64,000 bases of DNA from Calliopsis andreniformis (GCF_051401765.1 NW_027480542.1:1-64000), one strand, 5' to 3'. Positions 1-11,849 are shown, counted from the stretch's first letter. A program made the numbers and translations. The notes: generated from the letters alone by a model not told the origin.

Positions 1-49
1 GGTCAATCAAAGGCTCCTACGTAACAATCTGTTTATTTTTATTAAAGGA

Positions 50-1360
50 ATGGACAAAATCATGGAAGAGGGCGAGGATCTCTTGATAGAGGAAAGCTTC
101 TTCGATGAGGAGGTGGACTTCGATATTGAGGATCCAGAGGAGGGAGATACCAAACAGAAAGGGAAGGAGGAAAAACGGGAGGAGACGAAGGAAGCGAAGG
201 AGGTACTGAAGAAACCCATTGTACGAGAGGTCAAGGTACTGGAAGAACAACCAGGAACCAAAAAACATGCGGATATTAGGGAGCTGCTGGTGGGAAAAAT
301 TATATGCCCGCCGATTCAACAAAAGATAAAGGGAATAGGTAGAGGTTACGGAAAAACCGACAAGACAACAGGGAAGCAGGAGCAAATAGGGAACGGAAGA
401 AGGAAAAGAAGGAGATAGCGGAGTGGGGAAACTTGGGGTGAAGGAAAAGAAAATTAAGGAAGAAATGGTGGTGGTGTTTGTGGATGACTTAATAGAAAAA
501 GGAAACAAGAAGGTACAGGAAATAGACTGGGAGGCGGAAAAGAGGAAGGTAATAGATGTGAGGGAAGACAGGGACAAGAAGGGAACGCAAGGAGGAATGA
601 AAAGGAAAGCAGAGGGGGTAGAAGGGGTAAACAAGAAGGAGGTAAAAGGAAAGGAGGAGGAGAAAGTAAAAAAGGTAACAGAAGCAGAAAAGAACAGAGG
701 GGAAGCAGGAGACAAGGACAAAGGTAAGGGGGAAGAAAATGAAAAGGAGAAGAATAAGGAGGGTGAGGACAAAATGGAGGAGAAGGAAAAGGAAAAACGG
801 AAAAATGCAAAGGAAGATGAGAGACTGAGAAGGACGAAGTTTTGCATAGTAGCCCAAGATTACCCACAGTATAAACTGGGTAGGACGGAAATGGACGGAA
901 TCATTTCAACCTTTGTATTACGGTGCCTGGAGACGGAAGAGAGGACACACATCACCAGGATTGGACTGATGAATGGAGGCATTTTAATAGACACACGGGG
1001 AACCAGAACGAAGGAGGTGTACATGAAAAACAAAGAAGCAGTGGAGAGGATCTGGGAGGAAAAATAAGGATAGAGGATCCAGAGATATTAAACAAAAGGA
1101 TAAGGATAATTGCGTCTGTAGGCCTTCAAGGAATTAGAGCAGAGGACCTCCCAAGATTATTACACCATGATAATAGACAGATCAGAATAGCAGATTGGCA
1201 ACTGCTAAAAGTGGGTCCCACCTTGAGTAGGGGTAGGGATAGTTGTTTCGAGGTGGGACCCCGCACCTACAGGTTTCTGAAACAAAGAGACATGAGGTTA
1301 TCGATAGGGGGGGGGGGGAGCGAGCAAGGTGACTTTTGCTTTATGCAATTTCTGAAATAA
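50..1360 (+). pseudogene. LINE-A ORF1, gag-like protein, frameshifted
   Basis: Three partial frames add up to one ORF1: 50-418, 423-1067 and the frame running to 1360. The first two thirds are extremely Lys/Glu rich with very little hydrophobic sequence. They are followed by a folded-looking part beginning FCIVAQDYPQYKL near 840. The last part (RQIRIADWQLLK ... YRFLKQRDMRLSIG) resembles the DUF4780-type domain found in gag-like proteins of insect retroelements; this is pattern recognition, not a search result. Breaks: a frame change between 418 and 423, and a one-base change in the A-run at about 1059-1063, after which the second frame ends at a TAA. A run of ten G at 1308-1317 precedes the end. 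The role by analogy is RNA binding in a ribonucleoprotein particle. Confidence 0.6.
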
Positions 1361-1585
1361 AAACCGACGGAACAATGTAAATAAGCCTAAGATAGCGTAA
1401 GTGACAGAATGTAGAAGTAAATGTAAGGTAATAATAAATGATGATAACTAATGGCAAAAGAAAGTAAGACTTTGATTAATAACCCACACTGGGGAAAGAA
1501 AAAGGGAAAGGGGGGGATAACGAAAGAAGTGAAGCTGTGACAGGGAGGCCGAAGAAGGGGAAGAATCAGCATATGAAGGTAAGGA

Positions 1586-2828
1586 ATGTTAGGAAATAAT
1601 AATAAAATGAGATTTTTGTTACAGAAACCGTTAATCATGTCCCTTAGATTTATCCAAATCAATCTTCATCATAGTGAGGCCGCTTCAGCAGCCTTAACAA
1701 GAACCATGGCCAGGGACAGGATTGACGTGGCGCTGATTCAGGAACCATGGACAGCCCATGGGGGCATAAGAGGCTTGGGATTGGTTGGAAAAGTATGGGC
1801 CCTGAATAACAAGCAGGCACGAGCATGCATCCTGACGAGAAAAGGACTGGAGGCGGGAACGGTGAGACAATATAATGCAAGGGATATAGCAGTAATAAGT
1901 ATTAATATTAAGGACGAAGAGGAACTAGAGGAAAAAACGATATTTGTGGCCTCCGTATATGCACCGTGGAACGCTAAGGAAAGAAGACCAGGAATAGCGG
2001 CTCAGAAGTTCATGGAGTATGCGCAGGATAAGGGAGTAGAGGTGCTAATAGGGGGAGACATGAACGCCAAACATAAGAGATGGGGAAGCACAACGACGGA
2101 TACAAAAGGTGAGGAATTAATGGAATTCATTTTAGCGAACGGACTAGTGACATTGAACAGAGGGAACAAACACACATTCGAAACGATGACCAGGAAGGAA
2201 GTACTGGATGTAACAATGTGCTCTCAGAGCCTAGCGGGGAAATTGAAAGGGTGGCGAGTGAGCAACGATATTTCATTCTCGGACCATAAGTACATTAGGT
2301 TCGAGGTGGATGTGGGGCGACAACAGGAGACACAGCTAGGAAGAAACCCAAGGGCGACAAATTGGAAGAGATATGGAGAAATGGTAAGGGCGCGTAAACA
2401 CGAGTTTCCTTCTAGGTATGGGACAGAAGGAGAACTCAATGAGGCAGTAAACAAGTTGACGCAAGTGTTGAAGGAGGCATGGGAAGACTCAACAGAAGAA
2501 GTCGAATCAAGAAACAAGATAAGAATACCGTGGTGGAATAGGACATTGGAAAGGGAACAAAGGGAAATTATGAGAAGAATAAGGACAGCGAAGAGAAAAG
2601 GTGGAGTAGCAAGATGGAAAGAGGTAAGGGAATTAACGAGAATCTTCAAAAGAAAGGTAATCGTGGCCAAGCGAGAATCCTGGAAGGAGTTCTGCGCTGG
2701 AATCAAGGGGATTTCAGAGGCAACAAGACTCAGCAAGATGCTAGGTAGCGGGGAAAGAGAGCAACTGGGGGCGTTAAGGAAAGAGGATGGCTCCTATACA
2801 GAGACCAACGAGGAAAGCTTAAATATGT
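1586..2828 (+). pseudogene. LINE-A ORF2 part 1: apurinic-like endonuclease
   Basis: The frame is open from an ATG at 1586, but the in-frame ATG at 1637 (MSLRFIQINLHHSEAA) is the likelier start because the family begins there. Endonuclease landmarks: ALIQEPW near 1730, SVYAPWN near 1951, GGDMNAKHKRWGS around 2054-2090 and SFSDHKYI near 2275. These are the catalytic Glu, Asp/Asn and Asp-His signatures of the EEP nuclease fold that nicks target DNA for target-primed reverse transcription. After the nuclease comes a basic linker. The frame is cut at 2828 by the solo LTR and resumes at 3680 in the same reading frame, so the endonuclease-RT polyprotein was continuous before that insertion. Confidence 0.85.
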
Positions 2829-3679
2829 TGTGACCGCGCTGTGCGTGGTCGCCGGGGGGAGCGAGGAAGAAGGTGCCGCCTCAGTCGGGCGCCGGGTTCG
2901 TGTAGCGAATGAAGGGAGTCAGCTATATCTCGGTTTCTAAACAGTCTTTTATTGTTCTAGTAACGCGCGGCGGGAGAGGCCGGATGCCCCTCTTGTACGC
3001 TCGGAGTGGGAGCCGCTGCTCTTTCGCGGGGAGTGGGGAGTCCCACCCAGTCGCTCGCGTCGGGAGTCGTAGCTCCCCGGTTAGTCGGCGTCGGTCGGTT
3101 GGGAACCGCTGTTCCCTACGGTACGCGGTAGAGGATTGGGTATCCTCAACGGCGGTGTCGGTGAGTGTTGGGAGCCGCTGCTCCACGCTATGCCTACAGT
3201 ACGCAGGGGAGTAGGATCATTGGGATCGGAGTCGGAGGTTGGCGCTACAGGCCACGGCGGCTACGCCACCCGTTGACCTTGGCCGAAGGGCCCGTCGCCT
3301 GTGTCCACCGGGCTACGCCACGGGTGATGCACAGAGACCCGAGGTTGTTGACGCGGAGAGGTAACTCTCCCGTCGAGGATCGCGGGTATTACCACAAGGA
3401 GCGGTTGAACACCACCTCCAGGGGTCCGCTGGAGGACTGAGGACAGTCGTTTACAAAAAGAGAGAACCAGCTTGTGCGTTGTCGCGGGATCGCTCGCTGC
3501 GTGCACGCTCGGTGGCTGGAACGCTCTGCCGCCTGGTCCGGCCTGCCCGCCTTTTATTCTCGCGGTGTCGCGATTTCACTCGCGAGATCGCGGGATTCCG
3601 CGGTTGCCGCCTGGCGGCGGCGGCGCGAACCAGGGCGGCCTCGAGTGGGGAGTTCGCGGCCTTCCTCTTACTCGTTACA
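2829..3679 (-). mobile_element. Solo LTR-1 (851 bp) inserted in LINE-A
   Basis: The insert starts TGTGACCGCG and ends CTCGTTACA on the plus strand, giving TG...CA ends, and is flanked by the 4-bp direct repeat ATGT at 2825-2828 and 3680-3683. Removing it and one ATGT restores an uninterrupted ORF2. Read on the minus strand it begins TGTAACGAGTAAGAGG, has a TATA-like AATAAAAGG near 3548-3557 and an AATAAA polyadenylation signal near 2948-2953, so the LTR lies in minus orientation. It is GC-rich with internal subrepeats built on GGGAGCCGCTGCTC (about 3010, 3109 and 3169). Its first 130 bases are shared with the shorter LTR at 55407-55535. The 4-bp duplication fits Ty3/gypsy, which is inference. 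Confidence 0.82.
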
Positions 3680-5258
3680 ATGTTATTGAAAGTGCACTTT
3701 CCGGGTTTCAGTGGGACACCACTGGAAACAAACGAGGACATAAGAATGGAAGGGACACCGAGGACGATCCAAAGACCAGGATGGGAAATAGCCAATAAAA
3801 TAGTTAGGCCAGACAGAGTGGAATGGGCAGTGGGATCGTTCCTACCATACAAAACGCCTGGGGTGGATGGAATATACCCCAAGATGATAAAGGTGGCGAT
3901 GCCACACATAAAGGAGTTCGTGGTAAAAATAATGCGAGCTAGTCTGGCACTAGGAATCATACCGCAACTATGGAAGGTAACAAGAGTAACGTTTATACCC
4001 AAGCCAGGGAAAACAGACTACACGGTGCCCAAAGCATTCAGACCGATCAGCCTAACATCATTCTTGTTAAAAAATGTTGGAAAGGCTAGTAGACAGGTAT
4101 ATGAAAGAGGTAACACTGACAACGAAACCGCTGCATAGTAAGCAACATGCCTTCAGGATAGGACACTCGGTGGAGGTGGCTCTGCACAACTTAATAGGAG
4201 GAATAGAGGAAGCTATGAAGAAGAAACTTCTTACAATAGCAAGCTTCCTGGACATTGAAGGGGCGTTCAATCAAACGTCAACGAAGCTAATAGTTGAATC
4301 GCTAAGAGAATTTGGCGAAAACGAGTATGTTATCCGGTGGATTAACAGTATGTTAACCACCAGGGAATTACAAACCTCGAAAGGGGAAACAATCACGAAG
4401 GGATTCGTGAACAGAGGCTGCCCTCAAGGGGGAATCCTGTCACCCCTTCTATGGTGTGTGGCAGTGGACAATCTCCTACACGATCTGCAAAAGACCGGTG
4501 TAGTGGTATCAGCTTATGCTGATGATGTAACCTTCCTGGCAACAGGGAGGAATGAGACAACTGTGGTATACAAGGCGAAGAGGGCGCTATTAGTACTGGA
4601 GGAATGGTGTGATAAAACGGGATTGTCGGTAAATCCTACGAAAATGGAAATGGTACTATTCACGAGGAAAATAAATAGGCCAATTATCACGGAGCTCAGT
4701 TATAAAGGGCAGAGTCTGGAGTTCAGCAGAGAAGTAAAATATTTAGGAATCTGGATGAATGACAGACTGACATGGAGGAAGCACGTTTTCAAACAGATCA
4801 ACAAGGCCAAGGCCAACTTAGCAATGTTAGGAAGAGTGGTGGGACCTACATGGGGACTCACGCCACAAATAACGAAGTGGCTGTACGAAACAATTGTACT
4901 CCCAAGACTAACGTTTGGGAGTATAGCATGGTGGGAAACAACGAATATGCGAACGGTAAAAGAAAGGCTGGACGGGCTACAGGGACTGGCCCTGAAGAGA
5001 ATACTGGGGACCCTAAGCACAACACCCACAAGGGCGGCGGAAGTAGTAACGGGGATGGAACCTCTAGATATCAAGATCAAGGCAATAGCCATGAAGACAG
5101 CACATAGATTGGTAACCTGGGGAGTTTGGAAGGAAAGGAGCTATGGACATAGCTCGATACTAAAGCTGGAGGGAAATGATCACATCAGGGAATTAATAAG
5201 TATGAGACAGGATAATCAGATCCTGAAATTTATGTTTCAAAGGAAATTCCAGGTATAA
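3680..5258 (+). pseudogene. LINE-A ORF2 part 2: reverse transcriptase
   Basis: RT blocks in order: YKTPGVDGIYPKMIK near 3848, IPKPGKTDY near 4000, FRPISLTSFLLK near 4040, HAFRIGHSVEVAL near 4150, FLDIEGAFNQTS near 4245, RGCPQGGILSPLLW near 4412 and the catalytic AYADD with YADD at 4515-4526. The thumb-like part runs to 5258. One frameshift lies in the A-run at about 4067-4072, where one frame runs into nonsense and the next begins MLERLV. It reads as a single-base insertion. The protein would copy its own RNA at a nicked chromosomal site. The stop at 5256-5258 comes before the RNase H. Confidence 0.88.
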
Positions 5259-6161
5259 ATAGGAAACAGAGCAAAACAGGGAACTACAGGACACGACTGG
5301 AAGGACTACCACCAAGTTTGGTTTACGGATGGTTCAAGGAAGGAAGGCATCACAGGGGCAGCCTAGACTAATGAAGAAGGAACAGATAAGGAAATAATAC
5401 AGCTAGGAAAATTGGCAACGGTATTTCAGGCAGAGGTACTGGCCATTCAGGCCTGTGCGGAAATGCTCGCTGAAAGGGACGTCAAGAACAAGAAAATAGC
5501 TATCTGCTCGGATAGCCAAGCAGCTCTGAAGGCGCTCTGTAAACAAGCTCACAAGTCCTTATCGGTTATGGAGTGTAAGAAGAAATTGAACGAGCTGGCA
5601 GAGAAAACAAACAGGATAACTCTGATTTGGGTGCCGGGACACGACGGGATAAAAGGGAATGAGATGGCGGACAGATTGGCGAACCAAGGATCAGACGAGG
5701 TACCGATAGGAATGGAACCTTACTTACCAATGTCGGTATTAACAATAAGGACAGCAATCAAGCAATGGACCTTGGAAGAAAGGAAGAGGAAATGGCGGGA
5801 AACAGAGGGTTGCAGAGAAGCGAAGGAGATGCTAGGGGAAGAGCCGAAATACAAGTATGCAAAAAATCTGATAGCATTGGACAGAGGAAGGTGCAGACTG
5901 CTATCTGGACTGTTAACGGGACATGCCCAACTGAAGCTTCATCTGGCTAGGATGAAGCAGCAGGAGGACAGATTGTGCAGCTTTTGTGAGGAAGAAGAGG
6001 AAAGTAGTGCTCACGTCATCTGCAAGTGCCCCGGACTTATGAATGCACGCAAAAAATTTCTGGGAAAATATTTTCTGGAAACGCAAGAGGTAGGACAGAT
6101 AAAATTGGAAAAACTATTGAGGTATGTAACAAAGGTTAACCCGTGGAAACATCCGGGTTAA
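5259..6161 (+). pseudogene. LINE-A ORF2 part 3: RNase H and C-terminal zinc knuckle
   Basis: RNase H signatures are split by stops: FTDGSRKEG near 5319, then from 5412 an open frame with QAEVLAIQACAEML (catalytic Glu), ICSDSQAALKAL (Asp) and VPGHDGIKGNEMADRLA (His/Asp block). The C-terminus carries a knuckle, CSFC followed by a Glu-rich spacer, H, and CKC, near 5975-6035. It then ends at a TAA directly upstream of an A-run. RNase H domains of this kind remove the RNA strand after first-strand synthesis. The upstream stops (5258 and near 5365) show decay of the joint between RT and RNase H. Confidence 0.8.
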
Positions 6162-6366
6162 CCTTCTGAAGAGAAAAAAAAAAAAAGAGATAGGAACAGA
6201 ACGGAGAGTCCAGGGAGGTGGGGACTCATAACAAGAAAGGGTCCACACTGACTAAAGATCATTCGAATGAATGATAGGATCTGAAGGATCCTGGAGGGAC
6301 TCACGGGTGGAGGCGAGGTCGGGGCCCTCATCAGGATTCTCATAGACATGAACTGATATAATAAAT
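6162..6366 (+). other. LINE-A 3-prime untranslated region
   Basis: A short trailer follows the ORF2 stop. It begins with an A-run (about 6174-6186) and ends near an AATAAA at 6360-6366. At about 6291-6330 it contains a GC-rich box (GGAGGGACTCACGGG ... GAGGTCGGGGCCC) that recurs at about 7176-7215. The end of the element cannot be fixed because no target duplication is visible. Confidence 0.45.
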
Positions 6367-8700
6367 TTGGTTTTCAGCAACAGGAGCCGAGGAAGGGGAA
6401 TAGGCAAAGGAACGGAAAAACTAGGAAACGAACAGAAGGAGGAGGGAGACAAGGACCAAGACTGTCGAAAAGAAAACAGGCAAGGAAGGGGGAGAGAAAG
6501 GACGATATACCAATTAATAAAAGGAGAAAGGAGGACTAGTCTGTTCACAGGGACACGAAGGAGAGGAGGGAAATAGCGGAAGAAGGGGAACAGGGCAAAA
6601 AAGGAGAAGGACACGGGTGAGAACAGGGGAGGGCAAGAAGTCAGGAAGAAGAAGGAAAAGGCGGAGGGAGAATGAAAGCAATAAAGAAACAACGGAAAGG
6701 GAAGAAGAGGAAGAAGAAATGTAAATAGGTGTATATATGTAAATAAAGCCGGATCAAGCAGAAAGTCTGCATACCATGACGAAAGTAACCATCAATATGT
6801 ATGAAGATCAATAAAGAATGGGGTGGGAGGGGTGAGAGGTGTTTTTCGTACCTTCCAAAAAAAAAAAACCACATAAATAATAAATAAAAGCAGAAAAAGG
6901 GGGAAAAAGATACAAGAATTAACACGATAGCTGAAAAGTTTGATTTCAGGACAAAGACCGGGAGGAAGGGAACAAGGACAACGGAGAAGTGGATCCAGCG
7001 GAAGAATCGGGACGAGGCAGGAAGAGGAGCAGGGAAGGGGATTAATCTGTGGAAAAAGCCGGATTAATCCCCTAAGGTAGGAGAACTATCGGAGAGTCTG
7101 ACTGGGTGGTGGACTTTGTACATCGAAGTCCTTCACTAAGTTTAGGCCGTCCGCAAAGACGGTAGGGTCAGGGGACCCTGGGGGGACTCACGGGCGGGGG
7201 CGAGGTCGGGGCCCCCGTCGCAACAGAAACAAAATAATACATAGGTAAGATGCGGGGTGAAGGGAAGAGGAAAGAGCAGGAAGATTAGAAAAAAAAAAAA
7301 CACTTTTAATGAAGAAGTTACAAATATACTTGTGATTTTGCAGCTTGGAGAAGACGAGGGGACGAAAAGGAAAACTGAGAGGGATCCGGAAAGCAGGAGA
7401 GCAATGCGGAAGAAATAAGAGGATAAGAGGCAAACAGAGAGGAAGGACCGCTAGCAGGAGAGGGGAACGAGATCTGGACAAGCAGGCTGGACAAATAGAA
7501 TAATGTATAGATAAAGAGTATACACATGAGAAAAAAAAAAAAAAAACTCCCCTAGTATATAAGTATAAGTATAAGATAATATAGGATAAGGAGCCTGGCA
7601 AAAGGCTATAATGTATTGTAAAATAGATAAGGACAGAGAAGGAAAATTTGTAACCTTAAAATGTAACAGGGTCGGGAGGGCGGGTTAAATTTTGAAATTT
7701 TGGATTTTGAAATTTCGAAATTTTAAATTTTGAAATTTTTGAATTTTCGAATTTCGAAATTTTGAAGTTCTCTTCTACATTTGGAAATATCTAAATTGAA
7801 ATCTTGAAGTGTTGAAGTTGTAAATTTTAGAAGTTTAAAGTTTAAAAAGGCTAAGTCTTAAGAATGAAACGTGTAAATTACAAATGTAAAAGAAGCGAAG
7901 GAAGAGAGAGAGGCTTCTCCTTTCTTCCTTCAAGGTAAACGAATAAAATGCATTTCACGAGCACAACACACGAGTAAAGAGTCTCTACCATCGGGCATGG
8001 ATGCAAGCAAGATAAGAACGAGTTAGACGAGCATGAAGAAAAAAAAAAAAAAAAATAACTGTAGGGGGAACGGAAGACGCGACAAGTGAGAGAAGAAAGA
8101 AGTAAGTAGTGTATGGTAAGAAAAATGAAAGTATGGAATTATGTAATAAGAAATGTTAACATACGTAATAGCGATAAGTGACAGGAACGAATGATTGAGA
8201 AAAGGAAACGAATGTAACGTCGATAGACGATGGGAAGGTATGCTATATGGAAGAAAAAAAAAAAAGACAGTAGGAATAAGATACAACGATGCGAATATGT
8301 AGGAGAAAATGTAACGTATCTGCGGACAGATAACTCTTGTAGGAAATAAGGAAGGAATAAAGAAACATATAAGTAATATCAAGAACACAAGACTACCAAA
8401 TGATTCCAGTACACCCTGATAGATTAAAATTGAGAAAAAAAAAAAGAGAAAAAGAGAAATAAGTATATATATATAAATAATAAACGAAAAAGAAAAGAGA
8501 GAAAACAAACTAGTACATAGAAATCTGAACGACGAGAATGAACAGGTGCATAGCAGGGGGATGGAGGGGATATCCGTGAAAATCCATAGACGAAACTGAC
8601 AGGTCACAAGAAAATGACAAAGGGAGTAGTCTAATGTTTCCGTTTCACGATCGAGATAGTCTAACTTCATAGCGAACCTTGTATGGCAGAGCACAGATAT
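6367..8700 (+). other. Purine-rich, unassigned DNA downstream of LINE-A
   Basis: The plus strand is strongly A/G rich with A-runs at about 7290, 7530, 8038, 8260 and 8435, resembling the composition of LINE-A ORF1 and trailer. A second copy of the GC-rich trailer box lies at about 7176-7215. Possible polyadenylation signals occur near 6740 and 6811. No frame with recognisable domains is present; the long minus-strand open frames are pyrimidine-track artefacts (Phe/Ser/Leu repeats). It may be decayed 5-prime or 3-prime parts of LINE-A relatives. Confidence 0.4.
7683..7775. repeat. Low-complexity GAAATTTT-type repeat
   Basis: About 90 bp are built from interleaved variants of GAAATTTT, TTGAAATTTT and TCGAAATTT. 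These are locally self-complementary because AAATTT is palindromic. Degeneracy is high, so this is a decayed simple repeat. Confidence 0.7.
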
Positions 8701-10193
8701 TAGACGACTCTCGACTCCTGCGAATCGCCTGCTTCATAGTTCCCTGTAACAGGTGAAACATAGGAACAGGGGAGGCTCCAAGAATCTTCCAAGGAATCCG
8801 TATCCTCGAAGTCCGTCTTCATCCCACCACACGCTATGCATCTTGTGCACGAGAAACGAGAACGACGAACTGTTCAGCAGGGAGTCCGACTCGAATACCT
8901 GTCCGCAAGGATATGGGGATCTGAAAGACATGCCTTCCTGAAATACGGAAGAAGTACAGAGGCCGGAGAAGGGAAGGTCCACACCCTATCTCAGCGCTGT
9001 AAGGATCTACATACCGAGCTGCGAAATTTTGAGATCAGAGGTCTCCGACGATTGGTAGGTAGGGAAATCGTAGGGAGCTAGAGCATAAGGGATAAAATCA
9101 CGCGAGGGGAAGGAAGGGGATGCTGGGTGGGGGTGGCGACACCGGGGGAAAAAGGGGATCTTAGAATTGAGCAAACGATGCAAGGGAAGGGAGGGGGGGA
9201 GCTTTCGGCGTCTCTAGGCACAGGGGAGGGTGAAGCTGGGGGAAAAGAGACGCGTCAAAAACACTGATGAAACTGATGTTGTCGATAGTTCGATCGACAG
9301 ACGCACGAGTCGACGTATCGATGAGACAACTTCGGCGAAACTCAGCTGGCTCGACAACGGAGAGGGTTGGGGGGAAGATTAGCCAGGGGGGGCAGGTACC
9401 AGGGTAGCTGGTCCCAGGTCGCGAGGGGAAATTGCATCAGGCTTAGGGAGATCTCACGATCAGGGATAAATTCGCAGCGATTCGACAAAGTCGAGATCGG
9501 ATTCCTTCGCAGGAATCTACGCGTCGGAGGAGTCGTTTGGCCCAACGTCTTAAACCACGTAGCTACGAGTAGGGAGAAATCATGGCACGGCTCCGATGAA
9601 GACGTACCTCCGGCCAAAGGCACACCCTGCATAGGCTCGGGCCAGTAAAGCAGGGGTGATCTGGAGGCTGGGGAACGAGGGTAGGAACGGGTTATCGCCA
9701 CCTCGAAGTCGGACGTACCAAGTTTGATAGTGGCCTGGGAGTCACACCGGTGACCACTCCCCCCGTTACACATTCGCATAAATCGCATAAATCGCATAGG
9801 TGAGGAGATAGGATGTTTGGGTCCTTGGCCAGTTTAAAGAGTTGGAACTCACCGTGAACTTCACTACTTTTTATTTAAACACTGATTAGCTCTGGTACTG
9901 TCGCGTTGTGGTTCGCTAGACATGCTATACCAAAGTGCACCGCGTTCCTCGATCGTATCCACGATCCGTGTTCTCTTGGAGGCAAAACGGAGGTGGCCGA
10001 AGCCGTCACGTTTTGCCGATTCTTGTGAATTCGCTTACCTCGACGCGGAAGTATTGAGACTCCGCGGTTTCTGCTGCTAAGCGCACGTGTATTCACACGA
10101 GGTACAACAGCGCGATCGTCACGATCAACTTGGCACATGTGGTATAATGTCACGAAAGCAGAATTTTAGGCGTTTATCGCAGTTATAGTAAAT
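8701..10193. other. Unassigned, moderately GC-rich DNA
   Basis: I see no gene here. A G-rich patch lies at about 9110-9240, and a small tandem repeat of CGCATAAAT occurs three times at 9775-9799. The open frame at 9342-9797 on the minus strand shows no domain signature and lies in GC-rich noncoding-looking sequence. The stretch from 9880 to 10190 could be a decayed LTR or the upstream part of the piggyBac copy, but I cannot support either. Confidence 0.35.
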
Positions 10194-10598
10194 ATGGGGA
10201 CAATGACAGCGGCCAATATGAAAGAATATTGGTCAACCAAACCTACAAGTTACATTCCATTTTACCCGAATACATTTTCAAGAGAGCGGTTTACCCAAAT
10301 TTTTTGGATGCTACATGCAGAGATAGTTGCAGCGCAAGGTAGCAACACCAGAACACGTTTACAACTGATAACTGACTACCTTGATAACATAAACTCAAGA
10401 CTTTTGAACTATTTCACACCGGCCAAAGAAATTTGTGTCGATGAATCTGTCGTCAAATTCAAAGGGCAGGTTTCATTTATTACATATAACCCAAGGAAAC
10501 CAACCAAATGGGGCATCCGAATATATACATTAGCAGATTCTGGTACGGGATATATTTGCGGAATTCTACCGTACTACGGCAACCTTACTGTATGCTAA
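10194..10598 (+). pseudogene. piggyBac-type transposase fragment
   Basis: This is an internal slice of about 134 residues with the typical piggyBac (DDE_Tnp_1_7) wording: MKEYWSTKPTSYIPF, FSRERFTQIFWMLH, then KEICVDESVVKFKGQ and KPTKWGIRIYTLADSGTGYI. The Asp in VDES is in the position of the first catalytic aspartate of the family. Full transposases are roughly 550-600 residues, so both ends are missing; the slice stops at a TAA just after GILPYYGN. No TTAA-flanked terminal repeats are visible, so it is a dead fragment. The adjacent AT-rich LINE begins within about 20 bp. Confidence 0.85.
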
Positions 10599-11849
10599 CC
10601 TTAAGGTTAACAAATATAAGATAATTAGGAACTATGCCTTATTATTAAAGAAAATGTTAGAATTAAAAATATAAAAAAGGGAGAATTAATAAAAAAAAAA
10701 AGACTTGAAACTATAACAGCAACGATTATAATTAAGAACAAGGATACGGAGTTACTATTCGGATACAAAGTTCCTAATAAAAATCTAGATAAGGAAGAAT
10801 GGGAAAAGGTAACAAACTTCTCTTCTAGCAAGAACAAGATTATAATAGGCGACTTCAACATAAAGAACAAACTATGAAATTGCAGTATAACTAATAAGGA
10901 AGGAGCCACATTAGCGAAAACTATAGAGAAGGCTAGCCTGTTAATGAAAATACCATGTCAAGAACAGGATCAGGAGTATATGAGTCATCTAATACAGATT
11001 TAATTATTACAAGCTGCAACTTGTTAAAAGATGCAAGGATCATTGAAAACGGCGAAACGTTAGGATCGGATCATCAAGTACTCTAAATAGAAATAAACAG
11101 AACAATTGAAACAATAAATACGAAAAGGTACTCAACAAGGATTTATATTGAAACAAATGGACTAGGCGAAGTTTCTGTCCCAGATGATTAAAAAAGGAAA
11201 AAACCTAAAAAAGTAAATAGAAAATTTACATACAGTAGAACAGAAATGTGTTGTATTCAAAAACAATATGAAAAGACTGATAGAGGAAGCTAGTACTGGC
11301 AGAATAAAAGATATCAACAGGAACAAAAACAAGGATTCTAGAACCAGATGGGAAGAGAAAGAACGAGAGGAAAGACTTAGAAAAAATTAAAAAAAAAGAA
11401 AACAGTATCATTGGTGGGACGAAGAATGTGTAGAAGCTAAGAATAATAGAAGAAAGGCAACGATTAAATTTGCTAAAAACCCCAATCATATAAATTGTAA
11501 GAATATGAAAAAATGGAAAAAGATTATGAAGAATAGGATAGAGGAAAAAGAAATAAGGTGTAGGAAAAGCCTTTGCTAGGTCCATAGATCGTAAAACTAA
11601 TAGGTCAAAAATATGAAAAACGATTAAAAATCTACAAAGATGTTTTGAAGAAAATAACAAAGAAGGCAGGACAAGCGAGAAGAGATTAACACTTGAAGAA
11701 AAAGAAATAAGAAAACTTATGGAGAAACCAACTGTAAGTCCCACAATGAAGAATAATCTGAAAGGTAAACAAGATAATCAATCTCAGGCTCAATCTCAAT
11801 CTGTGTCAGAAAAACAAATTAGAAGGGAATTTAAATAAAATAAAAGTAT

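Larger units (their letters stand above)
1..6366 (+). mobile_element. LINE-A, non-LTR retrotransposon of the LOA/I/R1 group
   Basis: The parts lie in order on the plus strand: a charged gag-like ORF1 (50-1360), an apurinic-type endonuclease (from 1637), a reverse transcriptase (3680-5258), an RNase H (about 5310-5680) and a terminal CCHC-type knuckle near 5973-6035. An endonuclease-RT-RNase H order with a C-terminal knuckle is known from the I/LOA/R1 assemblage. The N-terminal wording of ORF2 (INLHHSEAA...ALIQEPW) is R1-like, while the RNase H points to the LOA/I side, so I leave the clade open. The copy is dead: it has several frameshifts and an LTR inserted between endonuclease and RT. The 5-prime end may lie outside the window and the exact 3-prime end is not certain; 6366 is set at a possible AATAAA region. 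Confidence 0.85.

Noticed and set aside
17..867. Long minus-strand open frames rich in Ser, Phe and Leu (17-847, 454-867, 489-857)
   Set aside because: They are antisense shadows of the purine-rich LINE-A ORF1.
2830..3440. Possible ribosomal RNA or rDNA fragment because of high GC content
   Set aside because: The boundaries (TG...CA, ATGT duplication) and the match to LTR-1b show it is an LTR.
8023..8694. 223-codon minus-strand open frame with hydrophobic runs, looking like a membrane protein
   Set aside because: It is the pyrimidine complement of an A/G-rich noncoding strand: low complexity, long Phe runs from A-tracts, and no family wording.
9342..9797. 151-codon minus-strand open frame
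   Set aside because: No recognisable domain; it begins in a tandem repeat (CGCATAAAT) and lies in G-rich noncoding sequence.
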